This document shows, piece by piece, positions 27,098 to 35,658 of a stretch of DNA of 45,581 bases. The notes beneath the pieces were generated by a model that saw nothing but the letters and a program-made list of their open reading frames with translations, was not told where the DNA came from and made no database searches. How positions within the stretch are numbered: position 1 is the first letter of the stretch; each line of letters begins with the position of its first letter. The position numbers and the translations under genes were made by a program. Source of the DNA: Deltaproteobacteria bacterium (GTDB lineage Bacteria; Bdellovibrionota; UBA1018). The stretch is from the NCBI GenBank assembly GCA_013286765.1, contig JABDFB010000006.1, positions 1 to 45,581 on the forward strand, in the 5' to 3' direction.

Positions 27098-28520
27098 TCG
27101 CAATCCTGTCGGATTCCGAGGCGATTTCCAAGTCGAGTTTTTTGGCAAGTTTGAGAAGGTCGGGGGAAATTTTGACGGAGTATGCTTTTTTTGCAGGTCC
27201 TAGGTGAAGCAATTGGGACGGCAAACTCTCGAGTTGTTGGGAGACGTAATCACGGATCTTGTCTACGGAAATGGAATCGCTAAGTCGCTTTCCGTTTCGA
27301 ATAAAAGGTTGAAGGAGAGGTGTAGAATCAACTCCTGGTCCAAACCAAGGATCAGGTTGATCAATCGACGTGAGAACATCATAGATCCACTTTTTTTTGA
27401 TTCGATTTCGATGTCTATAAACTTGTTTTCTGCCGGGCCAGGTAGCTTTTCCTTCAGATTTCTTCCGCCTGGCACGCCCTGCATATTCCTGAAGTTTATA
27501 TACAAAATCGAGATAAGGTGCGTCCGCCGAAGTTGATAATGCGGTCCCAACTCCAAATCCGTCAATGGGTGCTCGGGCTCGCAGAAGTTTTTGGATTTCC
27601 TGTTCGTCTAAATTGCCACTGGCAAAAATTTTCGTCGACTTTAAATTTCCTTTATCTAAAATTTTTCTGACCTTTTTTGCATGGATCTTGAGATCCCCGC
27701 TATCCAGGCGAACCCCGTCCACATGGATTCCCTGCTTAGCCAGTTTTGCGGCCAAGTCGACTACTTTTTGCGCTGCTCTTTCCGTATCATATGTATCAAT
27801 AAGCAATGTAATATTTGTGGCGTTTCCTTTGTCGTGCGAAAGTCTGCGACTAAGGGCAAAATGTTCAAAAGCGAGACTCTCAGTATCATGGGCTTGAATA
27901 AAAGAATGCGCCATGGTGCCGAAGACAGGAATTTGAAAAGTCTGACCAGCCAGCATAGTAGCCGTACCTGAGAATCCACCGATGTAACTTGCGCGGGCGG
28001 CAAGCAAGCCAGCTTCTGCACCATGCGACCTACGCAATCCGAATTCTACTAAGCTCTGGTTCGACGACACTAGTCTGACTCGTATCGCTTTGGAAGCGAT
28101 CATTGTTTGGAAATGGATAATATTAATCAATCGGCTCTCGACAAGTTGAGCTTCTGGGAGAGGAGCCATAATGCGAATTATGGGCTCGTTTGGAAAAAAA
28201 ACCGTGCCTTCTCTCATTGCATCCAAATCGCCGGAAAAACGGAAGTGCCGTAGATAGTCCAAAAATTTCGGTTTGTATTCGTTAGTCGACTCAAGCCAAT
28301 TCAATTCTTCTTGCGTAAAAGAAAGAGACTCGAGATAGCTAATTACTTGCTCAAGGCCCACCGCAATCAAGAAGTTTCGATTCTTAGGTAAGCGACGCAC
28401 AAAGAGTTCGAAGACCGCAGTTCCCGTCATTTGGTTTTCCAAATAGGCTTGCATCATGGAGAGCTGATAACTGTCAGTTAGTAAAGCAGCGTTCCTTGTT
28501 AATAGAGGGGCATCGGTCAT
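27090..28520 (-). CDS. pncB: nicotinate phosphoribosyltransferase
   Basis: 476 residues from ATG 28520 (a GTG at 28538 is in frame). The enzyme makes nicotinate mononucleotide from nicotinate and PRPP in the NAD salvage (Preiss-Handler) pathway. Recognisable segments are LLTDSYQLSMMQAYLE at the N-terminus, RRSHGAEAGLLAARASYIGG, GTATMLAGQTFQIPVFGTMA followed by HSFIQAHDTE, and DGVRLDSGDL followed by IFASGNLDEQEI. The length suits the bacterial group of about 480 residues. It is a single gene, convergent with the acyltransferase gene, and no other NAD genes are near. Confidence 0.95.
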   Translation of the reverse strand: MTDAPLLTRNAALLTDSYQLSMMQAYLENQMTGTAVFELFVRRLPKNRNFLIAVGLEQVISYLESLSFTQEELNWLESTNEYKPKFLDYLRHFRFSGDLDAMREGTVFFPNEPIIRIMAPLPEAQLVESRLINIIHFQTMIASKAIRVRLVSSNQSLVEFGLRRSHGAEAGLLAARASYIGGFSGTATMLAGQTFQIPVFGTMAHSFIQAHDTESLAFEHFALSRRLSHDKGNATNITLLIDTYDTERAAQKVVDLAAKLAKQGIHVDGVRLDSGDLKIHAKKVRKILDKGNLKSTKIFASGNLDEQEIQKLLRARAPIDGFGVGTALSTSADAPYLDFVYKLQEYAGRARRKKSEGKATWPGRKQVYRHRNRIKKKWIYDVLTSIDQPDPWFGPGVDSTPLLQPFIRNGKRLSDSISVDKIRDYVSQQLESLPSQLLHLGPAKKAYSVKISPDLLKLAKKLDLEIASESDRIATT

Positions 28521-28613
28521 TTTACCGGGTTCTAGCACAGTTTGTTCTAAAAGGCATGATTAGTGCTAAGCCAATCTGGGATATCAAATGCAACAATTTA
28601 ACAGGAGAAAATT

Positions 28614-29162
28614 ATGAAGAAGGTTTTGTTTCTGTCTACAGCACTGGTTTGTTTTTTGAGTGTATCACAGGGCTTCGCATTTAGCGGATCTGATGATGTC
28701 TCGAAACTCATTGTAGATCCTCCTTCGTCAGACAAAGAAGTGAATTGCGTTAATTTTTCGGGAGAGTGGAAAGGAAGTTGTGTACGCCAATCTCCAACAG
28801 GTGAGGCACCGAAGAGTTCTGACTTAAGTATTAGTGTTACGCAAAGAGATTGTCGGTCGATAGTTGCAGGGGGTGAACACTATTATATTGGAAGTCCCAA
28901 AACAGTTGTCCAAGATTCCCAGAACAATCATGGCGGCTATTCCTACACGCTAGTCTATGATTGGAATGCAGATAAAACTGAACTCAATTATTCGAATGCT
29001 ATGTCGATCCGCAGCTACGACCAAGGGTCCAAAAGCATGAAGAGCATCCCAGCGTTACAAAAAATGCACGTGAAGTTAGATCAAGAAGGCAAGCTCCATC
29101 TAAAATCTAGTTCGCATATGATGGGGAAAACCAGTCTGAGCGATTGCGTTCTTTCCAAATAG
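28614..29162 (+). CDS. small secreted protein of unknown function
   Basis: 182 residues with a clean signal peptide (KKVLFLSTALVCFLSVSQ, cleavage near GFA-F). The mature protein has four Cys (VNCVNFSGEWKGSC, RDCRS, SDCVLSK), probably two disulfides in the periplasm. NFSGEWKGSC resembles the start of lipocalin-like or other small beta-barrel proteins, but I cannot assign a family. AGGAG lies 8 bases before the ATG. It is a single-gene unit with its own terminator downstream. Confidence 0.78.
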   Translation: MKKVLFLSTALVCFLSVSQGFAFSGSDDVSKLIVDPPSSDKEVNCVNFSGEWKGSCVRQSPTGEAPKSSDLSISVTQRDCRSIVAGGEHYYIGSPKTVVQDSQNNHGGYSYTLVYDWNADKTELNYSNAMSIRSYDQGSKSMKSIPALQKMHVKLDQEGKLHLKSSSHMMGKTSLSDCVLSK

Positions 29163-29189
29163 TAAGTTTTAAAAGAAAGAAAGCGATAG

Positions 29190-29235
29190 AAAGTGGCTTA
29201 TCCGGTGATGGATAGGCCACTTTCATTTTTTAAAA
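29190..29235 (+). terminator. intrinsic terminator after the secreted-protein gene
   Basis: A 14-bp stem (AAAGTGGCTTATCC, 29190-29203, with GGATAGGCCACTTT, 29210-29223; one G-T pair) with a 6-base loop is followed by CATTTTTTAAAA. It lies 28 bases after the stop. Confidence 0.85.
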
Positions 29236-29385
29236 TTTAGCGTTCTAGATCTAATTTTGAATTAACAGTTTCTTCTTATTTTTTTTGTAATATTCAATGG
29301 TATTTCGAATAGACATGCAATGCATCCCGGACGCCGAGAAATTTGCCTACTTTGATGGTTTTGTTTGGATTCTTTAGGTGCTCGA

Positions 29386-29448
29386 AATTCCCAGTAAGGA
29401 TGGTGGATCTTCCAGCAGTGTGGGTCTCGCGAAACCTTACTGGGAATT
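29386..29448. repeat. 14-bp perfect inverted repeat with internal hairpin
   Basis: AATTCCCAGTAAGG (29386-29399) and CCTTACTGGGAATT (29435-29448) are exact inverted copies 35 bases apart. Inside the spacer is a smaller TGGA-TCT-TCCA hairpin. The element sits in the 301-base gap (29163-29463) between a plus-strand terminator and the end of a minus-strand gene. No T-run follows on either strand, so it is not a standard terminator. It could be a small repeat element or a structured 3' region. Confidence 0.6.
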
Positions 29449-29463
29449 CATGCGACTATTGCG

Positions 29464-30210
29464 TTAGAGTTTTTTTGCTCTTAAGCCGAGAAATACTCCA
29501 TCTTCGCCTTCAACGTTATAATTCGGCACATTCCATTGTGTAAGGCCGATAAACTCATAGCCTGCTCCACAGATTTCTTCAATCAAGGGGTTTGAGTCTG
29601 TAACAAAAAGACGTCTTACTCCGTCATCTCCCTCCACAACTGGACCTGATGGCGTATTCTCAACGGTCTTTCCTCTTTTTTGAAGGGCATCACCAAACCC
29701 TTTGAATGAAACACCCAATATTCCACCAGGGCTCTGAATTCGAAAAAGATGGGTATACAAATATTTACGTTCGGTCGGTGTCAAAAAATGAAGAACCGAA
29801 TTCGCGTAGATCCCATCTAACTTACCGTTTTCCATGCTCTTTGCGTAGTCGAAAAGGTTTTTTTCAATAACTTTAAATCGCACGGAATCCTTAGCTGTCG
29901 CTATTCGTTGCCGCATCAGGGCCGTAGCGGTCTGACTGCTTTCTACAGCTGTGGTGTCAAAACTCTCTGCTGCAAACCTTAAGGAATGGTCGCCGGAACC
30001 TGCACCGAGTTCTGCTACCGTGGGCTGCTTTCTTCCGAGCTTTTTCATTTCTTCAATAAAAACTTCGAGAAACGGAGTTGTATAAGCTCCCATCGTATCT
30101 TTGCTAAACCCTTGATACGTGCCGCTGCTCCAAACCTTTTCAAATAGTTTTGCCATGATCTGGTGCTGCGCAGATGACTGATTCTGTTGATCGATTGATT
30201 GATGCTTCAT
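29464..30210 (-). CDS. class I SAM-dependent methyltransferase
   Basis: 248 residues with AGGAGGAATT directly before the ATG. The SAM-binding fold is visible: motif I VAELGAGSGDHSLRFA (about residues 65-80), an acidic end of strand 2 (TTAVESSQTAT), and KLDGIYANSVLHFLTPTERK (motif IV region), which is common in small-molecule methyltransferases. LGVSFKGFGDAL is the next strand. The substrate is unknown. It is a single minus-strand gene, divergent from the TSUP permease gene. Confidence 0.82.
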   Translation of the reverse strand: MKHQSIDQQNQSSAQHQIMAKLFEKVWSSGTYQGFSKDTMGAYTTPFLEVFIEEMKKLGRKQPTVAELGAGSGDHSLRFAAESFDTTAVESSQTATALMRQRIATAKDSVRFKVIEKNLFDYAKSMENGKLDGIYANSVLHFLTPTERKYLYTHLFRIQSPGGILGVSFKGFGDALQKRGKTVENTPSGPVVEGDDGVRRLFVTDSNPLIEEICGAGYEFIGLTQWNVPNYNVEGEDGVFLGLRAKKL

Positions 30211-30277
30211 AATTCCTCCTGGTCCTTGTTTTAATCCCGATTGTCAAAGAAAGAGTAATACTATATCACTGATACGA

Positions 30278-31150
30278 TTGACGATCATATTAGGTGTGTT
30301 CATAGGAATTATTTCTGGTTTGTTGGGAGCTGGGCCCTCAATTCTTACTATTCTCTTGTTGATGCAAGTAGTCGGGATGGAATTTAGATCGGCAGTGACA
30401 ACTTCTCTTGTTGTTGTTGCTGGAATGAGTTTTGTAGCTCTGATTCCTTATATAATTACCCGAGCTATTGTTTGGAGGGCTGGATTCACTTTTGCAATTG
30501 CATCGATGATAGGAGCCTTAATAGGGGGAGAAACTTCAACTCTTATTCCAATATTTGTACTGAAGCTGATTTTTTTTCTCTCTATTATTATCGGGGCGGT
30601 AGCTATGCTCTGGAGCCCTCGCCAGACGACAGGATCTTCTCAAGCTACTGTGATAAGTCCAGTCGCCGCGATGTTGGTTCGCATTCTGGTAGGGATGTTA
30701 ACTGGACTAGTAGGTCTTGGCGGCGGTTTTGCTATAGTTCCTTTGTTGATCGTTCTAGATAATACTCCGGTCCGGTCGGCAATCGGAACGTCCTTATTTG
30801 TTGTGGTATTAAATACTTTGGTAGGGCTTGTGGGGCATTTTCCTAATCCGCCGATCGACTGGTCAGTGGCAATACAAGTTGGGTTGGCGGGATCCTTGGG
30901 TAGCCTTTCGATTGCTCCCTTTGCACGTCATCTTAGTGCTAAAACACTCAGACACACATTTGCGTGTTTGATGTTAGCCATTGCTTTTTTTCTATTGGGC
31001 AGCAGTTTTTTGCAGTTCGAGCATCGTCGCAACGGCACGCGCATGGAGGATCGTATTTCCAGCGAGGATGCCGGTTCTAAGCACGAGGTCCGGACTGGAA
31101 TAAAAAATAGGAGTTCCAGTCAAGTCCGTAAATCTGCCACCAGCGGCTAA
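30278..31150 (+). CDS. TSUP (TauE/SafE) family membrane permease
   Basis: 290 residues from TTG 30278; the frame is open further upstream, so the start is uncertain. About eight membrane segments are present in two halves, each with the family's glycine-rich start: GVFIGIISGLLGAGPS at the N-terminus and GMLTGLVGLGGGFAIVPLLI in the middle. The family exports sulfite or other organosulfur anions. The membrane part ends near residue 247; the last about 45 residues (from FEHRRNGTRMED) are hydrophilic and lie antisense to the end of the cysQ-like gene, a 159-base tail-to-tail overlap. This suggests that an original stop was lost. The pairing with a PAP phosphatase gene fits a sulfur role (inference). 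Confidence 0.85.
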   Translation: MTIILGVFIGIISGLLGAGPSILTILLLMQVVGMEFRSAVTTSLVVVAGMSFVALIPYIITRAIVWRAGFTFAIASMIGALIGGETSTLIPIFVLKLIFFLSIIIGAVAMLWSPRQTTGSSQATVISPVAAMLVRILVGMLTGLVGLGGGFAIVPLLIVLDNTPVRSAIGTSLFVVVLNTLVGLVGHFPNPPIDWSVAIQVGLAGSLGSLSIAPFARHLSAKTLRHTFACLMLAIAFFLLGSSFLQFEHRRNGTRMEDRISSEDAGSKHEVRTGIKNRSSSQVRKSATSG

Positions 31151-31828
31151 TAGTACAGCTTCTGGTCCACACGCGTCCCAGCGTTTGGTTCCCGTTCCGT
31201 GCACGTAAAGGTGGGCCTGGCCGAAAAGTAGTCGGATTACTTTGACGCCAACCGAGCCACATTTAACAACCTGCTTTGCATCGAAGCCTTTTTTCAAGTC
31301 TTCAAGGAATGGCGGTCGATGCGAACGTGAAATAATAATTGTTTTATCATCTGGTATCTTGACATCATTTATGTAGATCGGTCTTCGCAAACCATTTGAG
31401 TCCTCGACAAAAGCAGATGATCCGACTCGACCGGCAATCACTTGTCCACTGAGCGGCATTGCTAGAACACCAAGATTTGCGCGACCAGCGACTGAAAGTC
31501 CAATCATGACAGCAAATTCTTCAATGTGCTCCGTAAATTCTCTAGTTCCGTCTACCGGATCAACAAACCAGACTCGGGAGAAAGCGACGAGTCGAGCAAG
31601 ATCGTCGGGATTTGTGGGAGCACTCTCTTCAGCTATGATGGCGTCTCTTGGGAAGGAGACACTGAGGGCATTGCAAATGAGCTCGTTCGCCTCGCGATCG
31701 GCACGGGTAACCGGGTCGTCTTTGCCTTTATAGTCGACAGTAAATCCGGTTTCATATACATCCCGAACGAGTTTCGCGGCTTGACGGGCAATTCGGATGA
31801 CTTCTTCTAGTTCGTAGTCTGTGTTCAT
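30992..31828 (-). CDS. cysQ: 3'(2'),5'-bisphosphate nucleotidase / inositol-monophosphatase family (CysQ type)
   Basis: 278 residues. It has the metal-site motifs of the FIG/IMPase superfamily: KDDPVTRADREAN, IIAEES, WFVDPVDGTREF (the DPxDGTxxF signature) and KRWDACGPEAVLLAAGG. CysQ removes the 3'-phosphate of PAP, the by-product of sulfate assimilation and sulfotransferases; inositol-1-phosphate is the main alternative substrate in the family. The FVDPVDGTREF form, with Glu-Phe after Thr-Arg, is typical of CysQ-like members. It overlaps the convergent TSUP gene by 159 bases. It is divergent from the CHAD gene, with 20 bases between the starts. Confidence 0.88.
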   Translation of the reverse strand: MNTDYELEEVIRIARQAAKLVRDVYETGFTVDYKGKDDPVTRADREANELICNALSVSFPRDAIIAEESAPTNPDDLARLVAFSRVWFVDPVDGTREFTEHIEEFAVMIGLSVAGRANLGVLAMPLSGQVIAGRVGSSAFVEDSNGLRRPIYINDVKIPDDKTIIISRSHRPPFLEDLKKGFDAKQVVKCGSVGVKVIRLLFGQAHLYVHGTGTKRWDACGPEAVLLAAGGRFTDLTGTPIFYSSPDLVLRTGILAGNTILHARAVATMLELQKTAAQ

Positions 31829-31848
31829 AAATTCCTATAGGCAAGTTA

Positions 31849-32799
31849 ATGCCATTCCGATCTCTGACCGCGCGAGCTCAAATTTTGCATATTAATGCTT
31901 TCATGGTATCAGTTCGCCAGACACTTGCACTTACCCTTGATGATCATTGGAGCCAGTTTCATGCCTTTTTAAGGAAGTGTCGGCAAAAACCCAAACGAGG
32001 CTCCGTTCACGATTTAAGAACAAATGCCAGGCAACTCGTGCAGGCCCTGGATCTAATGAGCTGTATCGGGCAAAAGCAAAAGAAGCAACAAAAGAAAACC
32101 ATATTCCGTTTGAGAAAGCAAATTCGGGATGCATTCCATTTGACTGGCGATATGCGTGATCTTCAAGTGATTGAGAAGACCCTCGAAAATGACGAGCTTG
32201 GATCACAGCTAAAAGGCCTGCTTAAATATACAAAGAAGAAAATTAAAATAGAGCAAAAGTCCGTTCGGGATAAATGTGCCAAAGCCCATCCGAAGAGGAT
32301 GGGAATGGCAGTTCTTGAATTGAACGAAAGTCTTTTTAGTTCTACAAGCGCTGTCGAGAGTGGAAAATGGGAGAAGAGGGAAAGGGAACTTCTTTTGGAC
32401 GAGTTGGACGACCAGTTTAATACTGTACGTGTTTGTGCCGAAAGAGCCAATTCAACGGCTCCTGCTTCGGTTCATCCTGTGCGAATTGAATTCAAAAAGT
32501 ATCGCTACGCATGTGAAATTCTTGCCCCTTATCTAGCAATGACGGACGAAACAAAAAAACGCATGAAGGACTTTCAAACACTGCTTGGGAATATTCAGGA
32601 TTCACAGGTGATGATCGAATACATTTATCGATATATTAGGAGTCTTAAAAACGTTGATCCCGATGAACCGCTGATCAACTATCTGAGAGTCTGTGAGCAG
32701 CGACAACAGGACTATGTCAGTAATTTTTGCAAGGATTTGAACAAACATCTGCATTCGGTAAACCTGCGTTTGCAGAAATCCGAGCTCAAGGTAGCTTGA
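31849..32799 (+). CDS. CHAD domain protein
   Basis: 316 residues, rich in Lys, Arg and His and mostly helical. The two conserved histidine-containing helices of the CHAD domain are seen: SVHDLRTNARQLVQALD (about 50-66) and SVHPVRIEFKKYRYACEIL (about 205-223), with RKQIRDAFHLTGDMRDLQV between them. CHAD domains bind polyphosphate and often occur beside CYTH triphosphatases; no CYTH gene is in view. The start at ATG 31849 has AGG 9 bases upstream; an ATG at 31903 is the alternative. It ends 18 bases before the convergent barrel-protein gene. Confidence 0.88.
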   Translation: MPFRSLTARAQILHINAFMVSVRQTLALTLDDHWSQFHAFLRKCRQKPKRGSVHDLRTNARQLVQALDLMSCIGQKQKKQQKKTIFRLRKQIRDAFHLTGDMRDLQVIEKTLENDELGSQLKGLLKYTKKKIKIEQKSVRDKCAKAHPKRMGMAVLELNESLFSSTSAVESGKWEKRERELLLDELDDQFNTVRVCAERANSTAPASVHPVRIEFKKYRYACEILAPYLAMTDETKKRMKDFQTLLGNIQDSQVMIEYIYRYIRSLKNVDPDEPLINYLRVCEQRQQDYVSNFCKDLNKHLHSVNLRLQKSELKVA

Positions 32800-32817
32800 G
32801 GAAATATTAGAAGCTGC

Positions 32818-33396
32818 TTAAAAATGTGCCTTGATGGCTCCAAGCGCTTGGAAAGCGCCTACAGTAAGTCCGGAATAAAATGCCCAAATATAGCTCAGGT
32901 CCAACCCAACCGAAAAGTTCTCATGTAGCATGAAGTCATACCCGACCGCAGGTCCAACCTCAAAAGCCGTAGAGCTGTCTGATATTGATTGAGCTGTTGT
33001 ATTCAGTGTAAAATCAAACGAAGTACTGAGAATTCCAATCCCGAGCCTTGGCCCAAACCAAAGTCCAGGTAGGTCGGCCAGATAGTAATCGAAGTCAGCG
33101 TCAATATGCTTCACGTTAGAGCTATAGTTGATGCCAAGCATACTATTAGCTAGACTCGCATAGGTGAAGGTAACGCCGGCTCCAAACTCAGGCAGGAATT
33201 TGTGGCGAACATTGCCCCCTAAGCTAAATTGTGAGCCATATCCTTTGTTGTAGACACCGAGTCCCGCTAGGAATCCAACGGACGTGTCATTGGAAGCGAG
33301 AGCAATGTGAGACATAAAAACGGTCGATAGGATTACGGAAATGGTTTTAACAGATGTTTTTACACTGAAAAATGACTTCTTGTTCCGATGAATCAT
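32818..33396 (-). CDS. small outer-membrane beta-barrel protein
   Basis: 192 residues. The signal peptide (ISVILSTVFMSHIALAS) is followed by about 160 residues with eight strand-like segments (SVGFLAGLGVYNKGYG, GAGVTFTYASLAN, WFGPRLGIGILSTSFD, FSVGLDLSYIWAFYS) and a terminal Phe (AIKAHF). It resembles the small 8-stranded barrel group (OmpW/OmpX/OmpA-barrel-like) without a peptidoglycan-binding domain. AGGAG lies 7 bases before the ATG. It is a single gene with about 230 bases of AT-rich sequence upstream. Confidence 0.78.
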   Translation of the reverse strand: MIHRNKKSFFSVKTSVKTISVILSTVFMSHIALASNDTSVGFLAGLGVYNKGYGSQFSLGGNVRHKFLPEFGAGVTFTYASLANSMLGINYSSNVKHIDADFDYYLADLPGLWFGPRLGIGILSTSFDFTLNTTAQSISDSSTAFEVGPAVGYDFMLHENFSVGLDLSYIWAFYSGLTVGAFQALGAIKAHF

Positions 33397-33625
33397 TAAG
33401 CACTCCTTTGCCCACGAGTTCGCTAGTACGTTTTTAGATTCTTAGATTGTAAAACAAAACGATCAAAAGAAAATATAGAATTTTATCGAATCCTAAGAAA
33501 CATAAGTTGTACCGTCAGAATAGGGCGTCTACGATTTTATTATCCGAGATTAATTAAAATAGCTCGCCCGCTTACCAAGAATTTCTTAGGCAAAATAGTT
33601 TCGCCGCGGCAGACGCACTCAGATC

Positions 33626-34771
33626 CTAGTCAGTGTTCAACATTCTCGCAATGTCAAACATGAGATTGTAGTGAAGATTTGAAGCCGTGTTCTGTAGAAA
33701 AACAAAACCGAATTTTTTACCAGGAATCATGACGATAACGGTTCGTGCGCCTTTTATCCATCCGCCGTGGAAAACGATTTCCATACCGTTCGTACGTATT
33801 ACTCGATGTCCGAGGGCGTAAGAAGAGCTCTGAATGTTTGTACCAAACCATTCGGAAGCATCAGGCGCAGCTATCCGAGAAGTATGGAGCAAACGGAGCG
33901 CATCCGAGGATAACACATTTGGAAAAAATCCCATTTCTGCTAACAGGAACTGAAGCATATCATCGAGATTACTGTTTATGGAGGCAGCTGACGCAAACGG
34001 ATAATAGGCTTTGGAGTAGGTGGTTTCGATATACTTACCTCGTTGAAAGAGGTGTGGAGCGAAGACATTTTGTGTTTTTGTAAGACCATCGGCTGTTGTC
34101 GTGGTTTGCTTCATCTCGAGGGGCTGAAAAATTTCCTTTTTTAAAGCAGATTGAAAGTCGGTGCCGGTTACTTTTGCGACGATCTCACTTAACAGAGCAA
34201 AACTTACATTATTGTAACGGAAGCATTTTCCGGGGGCACAAAGGCGCTTTGCGGCCAAGGTCTTTTTAATAATATCGGGATAGGCGGCTTGCGCCTCGAT
34301 CAGACTATTGGCAACTGAATTTGAAATTCCAGATGTGTGGGATAATAGGTGTTCTATTAGAATGTTCTTACATTTATTTTGTGTGCACAATTTTGGTAAG
34401 TATTTTGCAATCGGTTCGTCAAGTTTTAGTTTTCCTGCGAGAGCGAGTTTCACAACCAACGAACTCGTCAAAGTCTTCGACATGGAAGCAATTTGAAAGA
34501 CCGTTTGTCCGTCGACAGGACCCGTGTTTGAACTGCCTCGTTTGCCAAAATATTTACGCAGGACGATTTTTCCATCCAACACAACACCGAAAGCGGCACC
34601 CGGAATTTCCGTTTCGACAACCTCTTGGGTGACCAGATTTTCTATTTTTTTAATGAGCGGGTCTTCCTTAGAGAAGGCAAGTACCGGCCGGACCGAAGTG
34701 CTAACACTAAGTAGAATGAGTACCGATAAAAATTTTGCTTTTAGAGGAGAGCAGCTTCTTAAAAAAAACAT
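33626..34771 (-). CDS. serine hydrolase of the class C beta-lactamase/penicillin-binding family
   Basis: 381 residues from ATG 34771 (AGGAA about 11 bases upstream; a TTG at 34792 is in frame). The signal peptide has FLSVLILLSVSTS. The active-site motifs of the family are present: Ser96-x-x-Lys99 in IASMSKTLTS, Tyr186-x-Asn188 in FRYNNVSFAL, and an HGG triad box (VFHGGWIKGA) in place of KTG. The insertion with paired Cys (KLCTQNKCKN, RLCAPGKCFR) suggests disulfides in the periplasm. The family includes AmpC, D-alanyl carboxypeptidases and esterases; the HGG form is common in esterase or peptidase-like members, so a true beta-lactamase activity is not shown. The small ORF upstream (34803-35006) may share its transcript. 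Confidence 0.85.
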   Translation of the reverse strand: MFFLRSCSPLKAKFLSVLILLSVSTSVRPVLAFSKEDPLIKKIENLVTQEVVETEIPGAAFGVVLDGKIVLRKYFGKRGSSNTGPVDGQTVFQIASMSKTLTSSLVVKLALAGKLKLDEPIAKYLPKLCTQNKCKNILIEHLLSHTSGISNSVANSLIEAQAAYPDIIKKTLAAKRLCAPGKCFRYNNVSFALLSEIVAKVTGTDFQSALKKEIFQPLEMKQTTTTADGLTKTQNVFAPHLFQRGKYIETTYSKAYYPFASAASINSNLDDMLQFLLAEMGFFPNVLSSDALRLLHTSRIAAPDASEWFGTNIQSSSYALGHRVIRTNGMEIVFHGGWIKGARTVIVMIPGKKFGFVFLQNTASNLHYNLMFDIARMLNTD

Positions 34772-34802
34772 TATTTCTGTGTTCCTAGTCAATTCTTAAT
34801 TT

Positions 34803-35006
34803 TTACCGCAAACCCGAGCGGCGGAGCGAATGCAAAAGTCGCATTACGCCCGGCCCAGCAGGATAAAGCCCACACACGGGACCGTGCTTTGGTCCATGTT
34901 GGAGACGGTGTTTTTCGGCGGCTTTTACAACGTGGTCAAATGGATCGCCGCCGTGGAGTTTGAGAAGATAGTGATCACCTTTTGCTCGGAGTTTAAAGTC
35001 AGTCAT
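34803..35006 (-). CDS. small protein of unknown function
   Basis: 67 residues (begins MTDFKLRAKGDHYLLKLHGG), rich in His, Arg and Gly and higher in GC than its neighbours. I do not recognise the family. Support for a real gene: GGAAA lies about 9 bases before the ATG, a good promoter (-35 at 35048-35053, -10 at 35025-35030) lies just upstream, and a terminator for the gene before it lies upstream of that. It ends 31 bases before the serine hydrolase start, so both could be on one mRNA. There is no signal peptide or membrane segment. Confidence 0.6.
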   Translation of the reverse strand: MTDFKLRAKGDHYLLKLHGGDPFDHVVKAAEKHRLQHGPKHGPVCGLYPAGPGVMRLLHSLRRSGLR

Positions 35007-35024
35007 AATTTATTTCCAGCGAAC

Positions 35025-35053
35025 AATATAGTCGCTGGCGCGCTTCGCGTAAA
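35025..35053 (-). promoter_or_regulatory. sigma70-type promoter of the small-ORF/serine hydrolase unit
   Basis: Read on the minus strand: TTTACG (35048-35053), a 17-base spacer, TATATT (35025-35030). Transcription would start a few bases later, about 20 bases before the small ORF's ATG at 35006. Confidence 0.6.
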
Positions 35054-35073
35054 ATCGGAAGTTACCAAAGTCG

Positions 35074-35102
35074 AAAAAAAAGCCCGGAATTTCTTCCGGG
35101 CT
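35074..35102 (-). terminator. intrinsic terminator of the gene at 35185-35658
   Basis: A perfect 9-bp stem (AGCCCGGAA, 35081-35089, with TTCCGGGCT, 35094-35102) has a 4-base loop and, on the minus strand, is followed by a run of eight T counting the terminal stem base. It lies about 80 bases after the stop. Confidence 0.9.
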
Positions 35103-35184
35103 CCTGACTCTTAAGCCATTTTTAGTGCTTATCTGCTGTCCGACTCGTCCGCATGCGTGGCGAAGTCTGGCCGCTCCTGAATAA

Positions 35185-35658
35185 TTAATGTTTTAAAGTA
35201 AGGGTGCAAGAAGCTTCCGTTCCCTCATCAAAAAAATTAACTGCCTTTTTTGACATCATGACATTATTCTGATGGTCTAACAAAGAAGTCAATATTTTGG
35301 TTTCTTCTACTAGTGGGACTGTAAGCCCCCACACAGCACCTTCTATATTGGAGAACTTTGCAAAATCTCCGGCATAACCCTCGTCACCGGCTCCGAGATC
35401 GACTTCGATATGTTTGCCGTCTTTATAGCTTTCAATGCCATAGACTTCCTCATGAACTTGCATTTCGTTTACGACGCGCGTTTTAGTTTTAAAGTGAATC
35501 TCATAGGTACTTTGATCAGCGATACAAACGTACTTAGCGCCTTCGAGATTTGGAATCTTAGGTGGCTGTCCTCTTAATTCAACTGCATATCCGGGAACAG
35601 AAACCGCGACTAGGGCTAACCCAAAAACAAATTGCTTCAACACCTTGTTGGATTTCAT
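35185..35658 (-). CDS. secreted protein of unknown function
   Basis: 157 residues from ATG 35658, chosen because AAGGAG lies 6 bases upstream. The signal peptide (VLKQFVFGLALVAVSVPGYA) is clear. The mature protein has two Cys (AKYVCIADQ and EASCTLTLKH), likely one disulfide joining the two ends, and looks beta-rich. No family recognised. It has its own terminator (35074-35102). Confidence 0.75.
   Translation of the reverse strand: MKSNKVLKQFVFGLALVAVSVPGYAVELRGQPPKIPNLEGAKYVCIADQSTYEIHFKTKTRVVNEMQVHEEVYGIESYKDGKHIEVDLGAGDEGYAGDFAKFSNIEGAVWGLTVPLVEETKILTSLLDHQNNVMMSKKAVNFFDEGTEASCTLTLKH

Noticed and set aside
34830..35114. Plus-strand 94-codon ORF opposite the small minus-strand gene
   Set aside because: It crosses the promoter and terminator of the minus-strand genes; the minus-strand ORF has much better signals.
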